From the NCBI RefSeq assembly GCF_008369445.1, contig NZ_VTWH01000002.1, positions 496,001 through 560,000 on the forward strand: a stretch of DNA of 64,000 bases, read 5' to 3'. A program made the position numbers and the translations under genes. Source of the stretch: Aureimonas fodinaquatilis (GTDB taxonomy: Bacteria > Pseudomonadota > Alphaproteobacteria > Rhizobiales > Rhizobiaceae). The notes below the pieces were generated by a model. It made no database searches. It worked only from the letters and a program-made list of their open reading frames with translations, and was not told the origin of the DNA. Positions 52,289 through 61,838 of the stretch are shown one piece after another (positions within the stretch are counted from its first letter, which is position 1; each line of letters starts with the position of its first letter).

Positions 52289-54856
52289 TTATGTCGGCCG
52301 TCCGTTTTTGAAGATTTTGACAAAATGCCACGCTGTGCGTCTGGCAATGAACAACGCCGTGGGTGCCAGGCCATATGTTCCGGCACGTCTTCTGACCGCT
52401 CTGATACGATGTGCAAAGCCAGAAGGTTCTTTGACGAGCGGTAGGACGCCGCCTCTTTTCAATTTTTTGATAGCTCTCATTGCATCAGCCAGATCGGCAC
52501 GTTGACCTTTGACATTGGCTGCAAGTCCACCGCACTTATCAACAACCCGGTCGTGAATAGCGGTCTGCTCTTTAAGAATTTCCAGATAGGCAGCAACGTC
52601 AATGGCCCGTGGTGCGCGCCGAACTTCCTCGTAGATTTTAACCAGTTTATTGGCGACCACAGTGGAGCAGTGAACTTGCTCCACATAGGCACGGCCCTTC
52701 AATGCGAGAGCCATTCTATCTGACTCATTGGTCAGCAATTGCTCCAGCACATGTTCAACATTCACAGGATTGGCGTTTGCCAGCGGCAGGCCGTGTTCAA
52801 ATGTGTGGTGCAGGTCATCGCGAATGTAAGCGACAACAGGTTTGCCCAGCGCCATGCATTCCACTGCCAGCACGCCGTACCAGCCAATCCGCAACTGATC
52901 GACAACAATATCTGCCTGTTCATAGATCTTGCGCGCCTGCGCCTGCGGCAGGCCTTCCACAAGCTTGAAGTCGAAATCAAATCCGCGCAGGCGCAGGTTT
53001 TCGACCGCAGCGATCACGGCGCTGGTTCCTTTAACGCCCCGTCGCGATGGCGCATGAACAATCAATGGCCTGGAATTGGGTTGAATGCCGACATGACGCC
53101 ACTCTGTCAGATCAATTGCACGCTCAACAACCAGGCTGCCCGGCACATAGCTCTGCAATTCCGGGTCGGGCACCAATACACGATCTGCAACGGCGCCGAT
53201 CAGACGGATATGCCGTCGTTTTGCATCTTCAGGATATTTGCGAACGGTGTTGTCTTCGTCATCCTCAACATAATTGTAAGGGCTGAAACGCTGAAACATG
53301 CTTTGAATGCGTGCTTCACTGCCACGAAAATGCACAATCACGGATTTCCCGGCAGCCTTCAGCGCCACAAGATCATGCCCGGTCGGAAAGGAAGTGTGTT
53401 TGCGATCAAACACAAAGCCCCGGCTGTGCATGTGAAAAATGTCGAAATCCTCATGAACGGATTGCATCACATCCAGCATGCTGGCGGCATCCGCGTGCGC
53501 CACCGGGTAAAATATGTCGGAAGGATACGCGAATTTCGATCGGGTTATCTGCAGGCTTTTTGCGTATATTCCCGCATGTTGATTGAGCGCCCTTGCCAAG
53601 GCGCCCGGCTGGCCCGCTGCTCCAGTTATGCCATGCAACACACGTATTGGGCCACGGGGCACCGGAAATCTGGTTACAGTGTCGATGACCTGCCCATCAA
53701 AGCCCAGCGCCATCAGATAGAGTTCCAGCAGATGCCGCTCCTGAACCTCCCAGCAGAAACGCCGCCTCATTCTGGAAAAATCTTCACCTTTCAGTCCGTA
53801 ACTATCCGTAATCCGTTGCAGGGCATTCGCGACGGATTTCGCATGTGAAAAATCGCAGCAAAGTCCGGCTTCAAATGTTTCCAAAAAGTTTTGAATTGCC
53901 GCAAAAGGCTGCGACAAAACCGGCAGCCCGGCAAAGACAAAATCGAAAAATTCTGCCGGAAGAGAAAGGTCAGCCTCTGTACCGTATTGCATTGGCAAAA
54001 GGCCGAACGTCGCATCACTGAGATAAGCTACCGCATTTTGAGACGCCAGGGCAGGCAACCAGTGTAAGCGTGCAGCCACTCCCACCTGCTCCGCTTCAGC
54101 TTTAACCGCTTCAATATATGGGCCGGAAGAGGCGGTGCAGATTGCGCAGTGAAGATCCGGGACCTCTTGCAAAACAGCAATAAGCCGCTCCGCACCCTGC
54201 CCCGCAACCACAGGTCCGGCATAGACACCCAGAGGCGCATCCGGAACGTGAACCGCCCGGCGAACAGTTGCCGGCCCCATCATTTGGCGCAGCAGAGGCG
54301 TATTGTAGATGACGTTGATCGGCGGCAACTCGGCATATCGTTTGAGCAGAGCGGCCTTCATCTCGTCAGTTTCGGTGGTGATGCGATCGGCATGAGCCAG
54401 GTGTTCGGTCTCCAGCCGAACTGCAAAATCTTTCAAGGGTTCGCACAGGTCCATGGGCAAGACGCGAACATCATGTATCCACTGGACGCGATCCCCCAAG
54501 CGACGTTTTATCTCACGGCCAATCGGCAAGGTTGAACTGCCGTGGGTGTGAACGCTTTGCGGAGAAAGCCCTTCAATGTGATCGCAGATAACGGAGGTAA
54601 AATAATGCAGACGGGCCTGCAAATGCTCAAGCTCGCTTGCAAGGCCGCCAGCATGTATGGAGCCATCTGGAAATTGCAGGCACTTCAGTTTGCCAACAGT
54701 TCTGGCAATTGGTTGCACAGTACCGGATTTTGGATGCGGCAAGGTGCCGATCAACACGAACTCCGGATGTGCCCTGCGCATGGCAGCGGCCATTTTAAGA
54801 ACGCGATTGTCCAGAACGACATCGCCCATCGCAACCATCACTGCCGAACCGGCCAT
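52289..54856 (-). CDS. Tandem double GT-B glycosyltransferase-like protein
   Basis: An 855-residue protein that looks like two GT-B glycosyltransferase domains in a row. The first (about 1-400) starts VMVAMGDVVLDNRVLKMAAAM and includes LGVYAGPVVAGQGAERLIAVL and a C-terminal stretch AEFFDFVFAGLPVLSQ. The second (about 405-720) includes RVLHGITGAAGQPGALARALN, RPLIVHAPSRRGVKGTSAVIAAVENL and the donor-site region DQLRIGWYGVLAVECMALGKPVVAY, which has the GT4-like E and GKPVVAY end. About 130 helical, basic residues end the chain. The start is an ATG at 54856 (GTG at 54868 possible), with no strong ribosome-binding site. Substrates are unknown; probably surface glycan synthesis. Confidence 0.72.
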   Translation of the reverse strand: MAGSAVMVAMGDVVLDNRVLKMAAAMRRAHPEFVLIGTLPHPKSGTVQPIARTVGKLKCLQFPDGSIHAGGLASELEHLQARLHYFTSVICDHIEGLSPQSVHTHGSSTLPIGREIKRRLGDRVQWIHDVRVLPMDLCEPLKDFAVRLETEHLAHADRITTETDEMKAALLKRYAELPPINVIYNTPLLRQMMGPATVRRAVHVPDAPLGVYAGPVVAGQGAERLIAVLQEVPDLHCAICTASSGPYIEAVKAEAEQVGVAARLHWLPALASQNAVAYLSDATFGLLPMQYGTEADLSLPAEFFDFVFAGLPVLSQPFAAIQNFLETFEAGLCCDFSHAKSVANALQRITDSYGLKGEDFSRMRRRFCWEVQERHLLELYLMALGFDGQVIDTVTRFPVPRGPIRVLHGITGAAGQPGALARALNQHAGIYAKSLQITRSKFAYPSDIFYPVAHADAASMLDVMQSVHEDFDIFHMHSRGFVFDRKHTSFPTGHDLVALKAAGKSVIVHFRGSEARIQSMFQRFSPYNYVEDDEDNTVRKYPEDAKRRHIRLIGAVADRVLVPDPELQSYVPGSLVVERAIDLTEWRHVGIQPNSRPLIVHAPSRRGVKGTSAVIAAVENLRLRGFDFDFKLVEGLPQAQARKIYEQADIVVDQLRIGWYGVLAVECMALGKPVVAYIRDDLHHTFEHGLPLANANPVNVEHVLEQLLTNESDRMALALKGRAYVEQVHCSTVVANKLVKIYEEVRRAPRAIDVAAYLEILKEQTAIHDRVVDKCGGLAANVKGQRADLADAMRAIKKLKRGGVLPLVKEPSGFAHRIRAVRRRAGTYGLAPTALFIARRTAWHFVKIFKNGRPT

Positions 54857-55136
54857 GCAAAATCTCACAAAATATAAATAGGCTCAGGCAGGGCCAGCAT
54901 TGGTGGACAATACGCCACATGCGTTGGGACTCGCCAAGCAATGATATTTATTTATCATAATTTTAATTTTATTATATATATTTTTTAGAGGTTTGATTGT
55001 TGCTGATGGTGGGTGAGCCGCCCCGGAAACCGGTCTGTCTGTGCCACGATCCGCTGCAACATTAGATCGTTCATCCTTGCCACAACTGGCCCGCACCCAT
55101 ACTCTGACCACGATTCGGACGGTAGATCAGAGAGCC
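54857..55136. other. AT-rich intergenic region between glycosyltransferase and cysK
   Basis: The 280 bp hold a strikingly AT-rich tract (about 54940-54990, nearly only A and T) with a small dyad ATGATA-TTTATT-TATCAT at 54941-54958. It must contain the promoters of the divergent glycosyltransferase and cysteine synthase genes. AT-rich islands of this kind can be sites for silencing proteins or mark foreign DNA. No gene is seen. Confidence 0.5.
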
Positions 55137-56174
55137 ATGGAACGTTATCCTTCAGTTATCGCCGCTATCGGCAACACACCACTAATTCGCTTGCGCAAAG
55201 CTTCTGAAGCGACCGGTTGTGAAATCTATGGCAAAGCCGAGTTCATGAACCCCGGGCAATCTGTCAAAGATCGTGCCGGCCTGTTCATCATTCGGGACGC
55301 GGAGGCGCGCGGGCTCATTCGACCCGGCGGCATCATTGTGGAAGGCACCGCCGGTAACACCGGCATTGGCCTGACGCTTGTGGCCAAGGCGCTGGGCTAC
55401 CAGACTGTTATCGTTATCCCCGAAACACAATCGCAGGAAAAGAAAGATGCGCTGCGTTTGATGGGCGCTGAATTGCTGGAGGTTCCTGCCGTTCCCTACC
55501 GCAACCCCAACAATTACGTGAAAGTTTCGGGCAGACTCGCGGATCAGATCAGCAAATCGCACGCGGATGGCGCTATCTGGGCCAACCAGTTTGACAATGT
55601 GGCCAACCGCGACGGGCATATGGTCACCACGGCGGAAGAAATCTGGTCGCAGACGGGTGGTCAGATTGATGGCTTCGTCTGCGCGGTCGGAACCGGCGGC
55701 ACGCTTGCCGGCACGGCCGCGGGGCTGAAGCGCCATTCCGGCCACATAAAAATCGGTCTGGCTGACCCGATGGGTGCAGCGCTTTACAGCTATTACACAA
55801 ATGGCACGCTTGCGTCCGAAGGCTCATCCATCACCGAGGGCATCGGCCAAGGGCGAATTACCGCCAACCTTGAAGATTTCACGCCTGATTTTGCCTACCA
55901 GATACCAGATGGCGAAGCAGTTTCAATTTTGTTCGATCTGGTTCAGGAAGAAGGGCTTTGCCTTGGCGGCTCTTCAGGAATAAATATTGCGGGAGCAATG
56001 AGAATGGCACGTGATCTGGGCCCCGGCCACACGATTGTCACGGTGCTTTGTGACTCCGGCAATCGTTACCAGACCAAGTTGTACAATCCGGCGTTTCTTC
56101 GGTCTCAGGGACTTCCAGAGCCTGACTGGATTGGAACAGCGCCGAAATATGACATTCCTTTCGAACCTGTTTGA
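55137..56174 (+). CDS. cysK: Cysteine synthase A-like, O-acetylserine sulfhydrylase family
   Basis: PLP enzyme joining sulfide to O-acetylserine. 345 residues from the ATG at 55137. The PLP Lys is K44 in FMNPGQSVKDRAG, the phosphate loop is GTGGTLAGT, and the C-terminal CLGGSSGINI holds the pyridine-contacting Ser. The substrate loop reads EGTAGNTGIGL where classical CysK has TSGNTG. That variant is found in a longer CysK-like subgroup, so a related beta-replacement activity is possible. sseA follows after 9 bp, making a sulfur-metabolism pair. The frame is open to 55041, but the extra residues are not family-like. Confidence 0.88.
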   Translation: MERYPSVIAAIGNTPLIRLRKASEATGCEIYGKAEFMNPGQSVKDRAGLFIIRDAEARGLIRPGGIIVEGTAGNTGIGLTLVAKALGYQTVIVIPETQSQEKKDALRLMGAELLEVPAVPYRNPNNYVKVSGRLADQISKSHADGAIWANQFDNVANRDGHMVTTAEEIWSQTGGQIDGFVCAVGTGGTLAGTAAGLKRHSGHIKIGLADPMGAALYSYYTNGTLASEGSSITEGIGQGRITANLEDFTPDFAYQIPDGEAVSILFDLVQEEGLCLGGSSGINIAGAMRMARDLGPGHTIVTVLCDSGNRYQTKLYNPAFLRSQGLPEPDWIGTAPKYDIPFEPV

Positions 56175-56183
56175 GGTGGCAAA

Positions 56184-57035
56184 GTGAGCACAAATCCGTT
56201 TCTGGTGTCGCCAGACGCCCTCGTGACAGAAATGCGCAACGGTGTTGTGAAAATCGTGGATGCGTCCTGGTATCTGCCGCCGCAGAACCGCGACGCAAAA
56301 GCCGAATTCCTCCAAGCTCACATTCCAGGCGCCGTGTTTTTCGATCAGGACAGCGTTGTCGATGCCACATCGCCCTACCCGCACACACTTCCATCACAAG
56401 ACCATTTTGCCCAGGCGGCGGGCGCACTTGGCATAGCGCAGACTGACACGATTGTTGTCTATGATGGAGCGGGCTTGTTTTCGGCACCGCGGGTCTGGTG
56501 GCTGTTTCGCACATTCGGCGCGGTCAATGTTCGCATTCTGGATGGCGGTTTTCCGGAATGGAAAAAAGCCGGGCTGGCAACTGAATCCGGGGAGGCATCC
56601 CCCGAAGAATGCGAGTTCACCGTTCATTTTCAACCGCAATCTGTGGTTGACCTGCCGCAAATGCGAGATCTGGTGCAGGAAAGGCAAACGCAAATTGCCG
56701 ATGCCCGTTCGGCAGAGCGTTTTCAGGGCCTGGCTCCCGAGCCCCGTCCGGGGGTCAGATCTGGCCATATGCCCGGCGCGCATTCCCTGCCTTACACCAG
56801 CTTGCAGGAAAATGGCCGCCTGAAGGAGCCGGAAGAACTGCGCGAAGCTTTTGCCGCTGCGGGGATTGATCCGAACGAGCCGGTAGTTACAAGCTGCGGC
56901 TCGGGTGTTACAGCAGCCGTTATCACTCTGGCGCTGGCAACATTGAACAACCCCCAGTCCAGGCTTTATGATGGCTCCTGGACTGAATGGGGCTCACAAA
57001 CAGATACACCGGTCGAGACAGGACCAGGGGAATGA
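56184..57035 (+). CDS. sseA: 3-mercaptopyruvate sulfurtransferase
   Basis: Two-domain rhodanese that moves sulfur from 3-mercaptopyruvate to acceptors. 283 residues. The inactive N-terminal domain has VVYDGAGLFSAPRVWWLFRTFG and VRILDGGFPEW. The C-terminal domain carries the catalytic loop SCGSGVTA with Cys238, the CG[S/T]GVT form typical of mercaptopyruvate enzymes rather than thiosulfate rhodaneses. The start is GTG after GAGGTGG. It lies 9 bp after cysK and 12 bp before an acetyltransferase gene. Confidence 0.94.
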   Translation: MSTNPFLVSPDALVTEMRNGVVKIVDASWYLPPQNRDAKAEFLQAHIPGAVFFDQDSVVDATSPYPHTLPSQDHFAQAAGALGIAQTDTIVVYDGAGLFSAPRVWWLFRTFGAVNVRILDGGFPEWKKAGLATESGEASPEECEFTVHFQPQSVVDLPQMRDLVQERQTQIADARSAERFQGLAPEPRPGVRSGHMPGAHSLPYTSLQENGRLKEPEELREAFAAAGIDPNEPVVTSCGSGVTAAVITLALATLNNPQSRLYDGSWTEWGSQTDTPVETGPGE

Positions 57036-57047
57036 GGTTCTGAAACT

Positions 57048-57614
57048 ATGACGACCATAAAAACGCAGGTGACGCAGCTGGTGATTCATTCGCTGCCCGC
57101 CGCATCATTGCCGCCGCCCGAGAATGCGGGCGAGCTTGTGCTTTTGCGCGTCAAGCAGATACCGCTGAACTTTTACCGTTATCTGTACAGTGTTGGCCGC
57201 CCGCACCACTGGACATCGCGTTGCCTGGGAGACAAGGAACTGGCTCGCGAGATACATGCGCCAAATGTGCGTTTGCAGGTTCTCTACCGCGACGGTGCGC
57301 CTGCTGGCTGGTTTGAACTGGATGTTGGCCGGGCTCCGCGTCAGACACGGCTGGTGCATTTTGCAACCATGCCGGAATCCCGGGGCAAAGGGCTGGCACG
57401 TTACCTGCTGTCGCAGGCGATTGTTGCCGGGTTTGAGGACGGGCCAAGCGGGCTCGTGGTGGAAACCAACACTCTGGACCACCCCGCCGCATTGCCTTTT
57501 TACCGGAAAATGGGTTTTCGCCCTTTGTCGGTGCGTGAAGTCACAACCATCGGCTTTCAGGAAACCGATGCGGAACAGGATCCATGCACAACAAGCCTGC
57601 CGCGCCCGGCATGA
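57048..57614 (+). CDS. GNAT family N-acetyltransferase
   Basis: A 188-residue acetyltransferase with the acetyl-CoA loop MPESRGKGLARYLLSQAI at about residues 108-125 (R-G-K-G-L-A) and the downstream VETNTLDHPAALPFYRKMGFRPL typical of the fold's last strands. The N-terminal part (VLLRVKQIPLNFYRYLYSVGRPHHWTSR) is seen in a rhizobial subgroup. The substrate is unknown. It is 12 bp after sseA, and its stop overlaps the next start as ATGA at 57611. Confidence 0.9.
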   Translation: MTTIKTQVTQLVIHSLPAASLPPPENAGELVLLRVKQIPLNFYRYLYSVGRPHHWTSRCLGDKELAREIHAPNVRLQVLYRDGAPAGWFELDVGRAPRQTRLVHFATMPESRGKGLARYLLSQAIVAGFEDGPSGLVVETNTLDHPAALPFYRKMGFRPLSVREVTTIGFQETDAEQDPCTTSLPRPA

Positions 57615-58624
57615 CCAGGTTTGGCCTGGTAAAACGCCGGACCAGCCACGCGCTGGTCATTTTATCGCTGGTCATATTGCTGCTGGTCGGACTGCGGGGC
57701 TTCGGCCCGACTGAGCCTGTTCCCGTAGCTGTCAGCTACGATCCGGCTCAGATCGGCCAGGATGTTTCAAGCTATCTTGCTGATAATGAGGCGAAGCTGA
57801 CGGACATTCGCGCCGATGCGGCCAAGGAAATTGTTTGGGCATATCCGCAGTCGAAAGCCAAGACGCCTCTGGCAATCGTCTACGTGCATGGCTTTTCCGC
57901 CTCAAAGGCCGAATTGCGCCCGGTGCCAGATGAGGTTGCGCAACGCCTGAATGCCAATCTGTTTCTGACAAGATTGGCTGGCCATGGGCGCAATGAAGTC
58001 GCAATGGCCGAACCTGACGTGGAGGCCTGGCTGAATGATTTGGCGGAAGCCGTTGCCATTGGTCGGCGAATTGGTGAGCGCGTCATTATCATAGGCACAT
58101 CAAATGGAGGCTCACTGACAACATATGGGGCATCCATTCCAGGCTTGCTGGACGATGTTGCGGGCCTTGTGTTGATATCGCCAAATTATGGCGTGCAGGA
58201 CTGGCGCAGTTTTCTGCTCACAATGCCGTTCGCGCGTGATCTTGTCCCGACCCTGTATGGCAAGACTTATGGGACTGCGCCCGATTCTCAGGCCGCAGAA
58301 GAAGCGGCGGAAACCTATGGGTGGACACGCAGTTTTCCGACAGTCGCTCTATTGCCAATGGCTGCAATTGCACAGGCAGCGGCGGCCGTCGACGTGAATA
58401 GTCTGACCGTACCTGCGCTGTTTATATATTCACCGCAGGATAAGGTGGTTGACCCGCAAAAAATTGCCGACTTGGCCAGTCAATGGGGCGGCCCGCATCA
58501 GGTTGTGGAAGTGCAGAACAGCACAGACCCGTCGCAACACCTTCTTGCAGGAGACTTGCGCTCGCCAGAAACCACAGAGGCGGTGGTGGAAACTATTGTG
58601 ATGTGGGTTCAATCTCTGAATTGA
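57611..58624 (+). CDS. Membrane-anchored alpha/beta hydrolase
   Basis: A 337-residue hydrolase. An N-terminal helix (about 13-32, HALVILSLVILLLVGL) after a basic start anchors or exports it, so the catalytic part is probably periplasmic. The fold shows AIVYVHGFSASKAE, the nucleophile elbow IIGTSNGGSLT, an acid in YSPQDKVVDPQ and a His in DPSQHLLAGD. The ATG at 57611 overlaps the acetyltransferase stop; an upstream ATG at 57584 is less likely. It is the last gene of the cysK-sseA-GNAT run. A 13-bp perfect inverted repeat covers its stop. The substrate is unknown. Confidence 0.85.
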   Translation: MTRFGLVKRRTSHALVILSLVILLLVGLRGFGPTEPVPVAVSYDPAQIGQDVSSYLADNEAKLTDIRADAAKEIVWAYPQSKAKTPLAIVYVHGFSASKAELRPVPDEVAQRLNANLFLTRLAGHGRNEVAMAEPDVEAWLNDLAEAVAIGRRIGERVIIIGTSNGGSLTTYGASIPGLLDDVAGLVLISPNYGVQDWRSFLLTMPFARDLVPTLYGKTYGTAPDSQAAEEAAETYGWTRSFPTVALLPMAAIAQAAAAVDVNSLTVPALFIYSPQDKVVDPQKIADLASQWGGPHQVVEVQNSTDPSQHLLAGDLRSPETTEAVVETIVMWVQSLN

Positions 58625-58632
58625 ACCCACAT
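58601..58632. terminator. Perfect 13-bp hairpin over the stop codon, between convergent genes
   Basis: ATGTGGGTTCAAT and ATTGAACCCACAT pair perfectly around a CTCTGA loop. The hydrolase stop TGA (58622-58624) lies inside the second arm, and ilvA ends at 58641 on the other strand. No T-run follows either way. It probably serves as a shared terminator or 3' end stabiliser. Confidence 0.65.
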
Positions 58633-58640
58633 GGTTCCAA

Positions 58641-59894
58641 CTAGATAAGCAGGTCAGCAATGACCTGATTGTCGGTTATGTCCTGATAGCGGATGCCATC
58701 CGCTTCCATACGCTGCAGAAGACCATCAAAATTCGCCGCATCACGGGTTTCAATTCCCAAAAGGATGGAACCGAAGTCGCGGGCAGATTTTTTCAGATAT
58801 TCAAAACGCGCAATATCGTCATCCGGCCCCAGCAGCCCCAGAAAATCCTTCAGCGCACCGGGGCGTTGTGCCAGTCGCAGAATGAAGTATTTCTTCAAAC
58901 CCTCATATCGCAGCGCACGTTCCTTTACATCCGGCAGCCGCTCAAAATCAAAATTGCCGCCGGAAACCACAAGCACCAATGTCTTGCCAGCGATATCGCC
59001 TTTCAAGGTGCGCAGCGCATCTATTGCCAATGCGCCCGCTGGTTCCAGCACAATGCCTTCGATATTCAGCATTTCCAGCATGGTCTGGCACAGGCGGCCT
59101 TCTGGCGAAAGAATGACTTTCTCCGAGCCAAACGTGCTCAACATCTGCAATGGCAAAGCACCAATTTCGGCAACCGCCGCACCATCGACAAAACCATCCA
59201 GTTGCGGAAGCTTTATCTGCCGCCCCTGCGTCAGACTGGTTTTCAGGCTTGGTGCGCCCAGAGGTTCAACAAATCTGAATTCCGGTGCATCCGGTCCGGC
59301 CAGATAGGCTGTAACACCGGATGCAAGACCGCCGCCGCCAACAGGCATGATAACCATATCAGGTATCTGGCCATCCAGTTGCTCCATGAATTCCAGTGCA
59401 ACACTGGCCTGCCCTTCCACAATATCCTCGTGGTCGAAGGGCGGCACCAAAGCTGCGCCGCTGGTGGCGGAATAGGCTTTTGCTGCCGTGTAGCAATCAT
59501 CAAAAAAATCGCCCACCAGTTCAATTTCAATGGCGTCACCGCCGAAAATCCTGGTCTTTTCGATTTTTTGCTGCGGGGTTGTAACCGGCATGAACACCCT
59601 GCCCTTCAAGCCGAAGTGGCGGCAGGCAAATGCAAAGCCTTGCGCGTGATTGCCGGCGGAAGCGCAGCAGAACTTTGCCGCAGTCTCCCCAGCCTCCAGC
59701 CGTTTGCGCATAAAGTTGAATGCACCGCGAATTTTGTAGGAACGAACCGGCGTCAGGTCTTCGCGCTTGAGATAAATCTGCGCGCCGTAAGCTTTTGAAA
59801 GATGTTCGTTATATTGCAGCGGCGTAGCGGGAAACAGAGCGCGCAAAGCGCGCTCCCCTGTGGCAACGCGCTGCCGAAAAGCTGACTGGTCCAT
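58641..59894 (-). CDS. ilvA: Threonine dehydratase (threonine ammonia-lyase)
   Basis: Converts threonine to 2-oxobutyrate, the committed step to isoleucine. 417 residues, shorter than the 514-residue E. coli form. PLP Lys in VRSYKIRGAFNF (K54), SAGNHAQGFA substrate loop, and PVGGGGLASGV (about 185) holding the phosphate. The C-terminal 85 residues (LKKYFILRLAQRPGALKDFLGLLGPDDDI...) form one ACT-like domain, so feedback by isoleucine is likely but with one rather than two regulatory domains. It stands alone on its strand. Confidence 0.94.
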   Translation of the reverse strand: MDQSAFRQRVATGERALRALFPATPLQYNEHLSKAYGAQIYLKREDLTPVRSYKIRGAFNFMRKRLEAGETAAKFCCASAGNHAQGFAFACRHFGLKGRVFMPVTTPQQKIEKTRIFGGDAIEIELVGDFFDDCYTAAKAYSATSGAALVPPFDHEDIVEGQASVALEFMEQLDGQIPDMVIMPVGGGGLASGVTAYLAGPDAPEFRFVEPLGAPSLKTSLTQGRQIKLPQLDGFVDGAAVAEIGALPLQMLSTFGSEKVILSPEGRLCQTMLEMLNIEGIVLEPAGALAIDALRTLKGDIAGKTLVLVVSGGNFDFERLPDVKERALRYEGLKKYFILRLAQRPGALKDFLGLLGPDDDIARFEYLKKSARDFGSILLGIETRDAANFDGLLQRMEADGIRYQDITDNQVIADLLI

Positions 59895-59974
59895 GAATGC
59901 GTCCGGTTACAATATCGTGTCTGACTGGTTGTAGCTGTGGGGTTAAGACTAATCGCTGCGGTTCACAACCATTT

Positions 59975-61789
59975 TCATGCATGTTCGACAAAAAGCTCAA
60001 CCTGTTCAAAGCGCTCGACGTCGATCAGGCCTTTATCGGAAATGCGTAAGGATGGAATGACAACCAGCGCCAGCAATGAATGCTGCATATAGGCATTGTT
60101 AAGGGTGCAACCGGCCTCGCGCATAGCTTCCAGAAGCATTTCTGCCTTTGCGGCAACAACTTCTGCGCGTTCATCAGACATCAGACCGGCAATTGGCATT
60201 TCAATCAGCGCTTTTTCCTCACCATCGGCAAAAAACACCACGCCGCCGCCGACTTCGCCAAGGCGGTTTGCGGCCAGTGCCATCATTTCGCGGTCGGTTC
60301 CCACCACAATCATATGGTGGCTGTCATGCGCAACGGTGGATGCAATGGCGCAGCGGCCCTTATAGCCAAAGCCGGAAACGAAGGCGTTCGTAACCTCGCC
60401 TGTGGCGCGGTGCCGTTCCACCAGCGCAATCTGGGCGACATCCTGTTGTTCGTCGGCAACCACAAGGCCGGACTGAACCACAAGCTGCATCGTCAGTGAT
60501 TTCGTCGGCGCCTGATTTTCTACCACGCCGATCACACGAGCGGTTACACTGTTAGCGCCCTGTGGGGCATGAATGGCAAAGTCCTGCGCGGTCAACGCCC
60601 GTTTCAGGTGAACGGTTTGCTTCGCAGAGGCCGGATAGTCATAGGCCGGCAGGTCGGCAACCAGTTTCCCGCCTTCCGCCAGCTTGACTCCGTGGGCGTA
60701 GACTTCATCAATCACCAGTTCTGCAAGATTGGAAACCAGCAGGAAGTCGGCACGGCGGCCCGGTGTAACGGAGCCTATTTCCCGTTCAAGTCCAAAATGC
60801 TGGGCGGTGTTCAGCGTGGCCATCTGCACCGCGGTCACTGGTGGCAGACCCTGCGCAATTGCGTGGCGCACCACGCGGTCCATATGCCCGTCCCTTACCA
60901 GCGTGCCAGAGTGGCAATCATCCGTGCATAGAATGAAGTTGCGGGAATCCAGGCGCATTTCCGTAATGGCCCTGACCTGCTCAGCCACATCGTACCATGC
61001 AGAGCCCAGACGCAGCATGGCTTTCATGCCTTGCCGCACCCGCATGGCAGCGTCTTCCATTCGGGTGCCTTCATGATCATCCTGCGGGCCGCCCGCTACA
61101 TAGCCATGAAACGCCCGGCCAAGATCGAGCGATGCGTAATGCCCGCCAACCACTTTGCCCGCCCGCCGAGTTTGGGCGATAGCGCCCACCATGGTGGGGT
61201 CATTCGCCGCGACTCCGGGAAAGTTCATCACCTCGCCCAATCCGATGATGTTACGCCAGCCCATGGCCTCTGCCACATCATTGGCGGTTATGGTGGCTCC
61301 GGCCTCTTCCAGTCCGGGCGCAGATGGCACGCAGGATGGCATCTGAACCCAGACATTGACTGGCTGCACCAGCGCCTCATCGTGCATCAGCCTCACACCG
61401 GCGAGGCCCAGCACATTTGCGATTTCATGCGGGTCAACAAACATCGATGTCGTGCCATGCGGAATCACCGCACGACAAAATTCGGTTACCGTCACCATAC
61501 CGCTTTCAACATGCATGTGGGCATCGCACAGACCCGGCATGATAATACGCCCGTTTGCTTCCAGCACCTGCGTATCCGGTCCGATTGTGTGGGAAGCATC
61601 CGGTCCGCAATAGGCAAACCGCCCGGCCTTCACTGCAATATCCGTCTGTGGAATAATTTCTCCAGAATGCACGTTCAGCCAGCGTGCGCCGAGCACCACC
61701 AGATCAGCGTGCGCACGCCCCATGGCGACATCGACCAATTGCGTTGCGACTTCGTGAAATTCTCTGATCCCGCTATCTGCTGGCGACAT
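59975..61789 (-). CDS. ade: Adenine deaminase
   Basis: Deaminates adenine to hypoxanthine for purine salvage. 604 residues of the amidohydrolase superfamily. Metal-site motifs are IIMPGLCDAHMHVESGM and SMFVDPHEIANVLG, then GLGEVMNFPGV, CTDDCHSG and VTPGRRADFLLVSNL. The C-terminal half has AHDSHHMIVVGTDREMMALAANRL, typical of Ade rather than of adenosine deaminase-like proteins. I chose the ATG at 61789 with AAGGG upstream; a GTG at 61831 is possible. Its promoter must overlap the end of the upstream hydrolase gene, 50 bp away, so they may be cotranscribed. Confidence 0.93.
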   Translation of the reverse strand: MSPADSGIREFHEVATQLVDVAMGRAHADLVVLGARWLNVHSGEIIPQTDIAVKAGRFAYCGPDASHTIGPDTQVLEANGRIIMPGLCDAHMHVESGMVTVTEFCRAVIPHGTTSMFVDPHEIANVLGLAGVRLMHDEALVQPVNVWVQMPSCVPSAPGLEEAGATITANDVAEAMGWRNIIGLGEVMNFPGVAANDPTMVGAIAQTRRAGKVVGGHYASLDLGRAFHGYVAGGPQDDHEGTRMEDAAMRVRQGMKAMLRLGSAWYDVAEQVRAITEMRLDSRNFILCTDDCHSGTLVRDGHMDRVVRHAIAQGLPPVTAVQMATLNTAQHFGLEREIGSVTPGRRADFLLVSNLAELVIDEVYAHGVKLAEGGKLVADLPAYDYPASAKQTVHLKRALTAQDFAIHAPQGANSVTARVIGVVENQAPTKSLTMQLVVQSGLVVADEQQDVAQIALVERHRATGEVTNAFVSGFGYKGRCAIASTVAHDSHHMIVVGTDREMMALAANRLGEVGGGVVFFADGEEKALIEMPIAGLMSDERAEVVAAKAEMLLEAMREAGCTLNNAYMQHSLLALVVIPSLRISDKGLIDVERFEQVELFVEHA

Positions 61790-61838
61790 TCTGGCAAGCC
61801 CTTGTGTGTTGGTCGTGTCGGACCAGCACACTATAGCG

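Noticed and set aside
52739-53848. 369-codon open frame opposite the double glycosyltransferase
   Set aside because: Antisense to the better supported gene, no recognisable domain and no ribosome-binding site.
58866-59798. 310-codon open frame opposite ilvA
   Set aside because: Shadow of a complete threonine dehydratase; no protein-family features.
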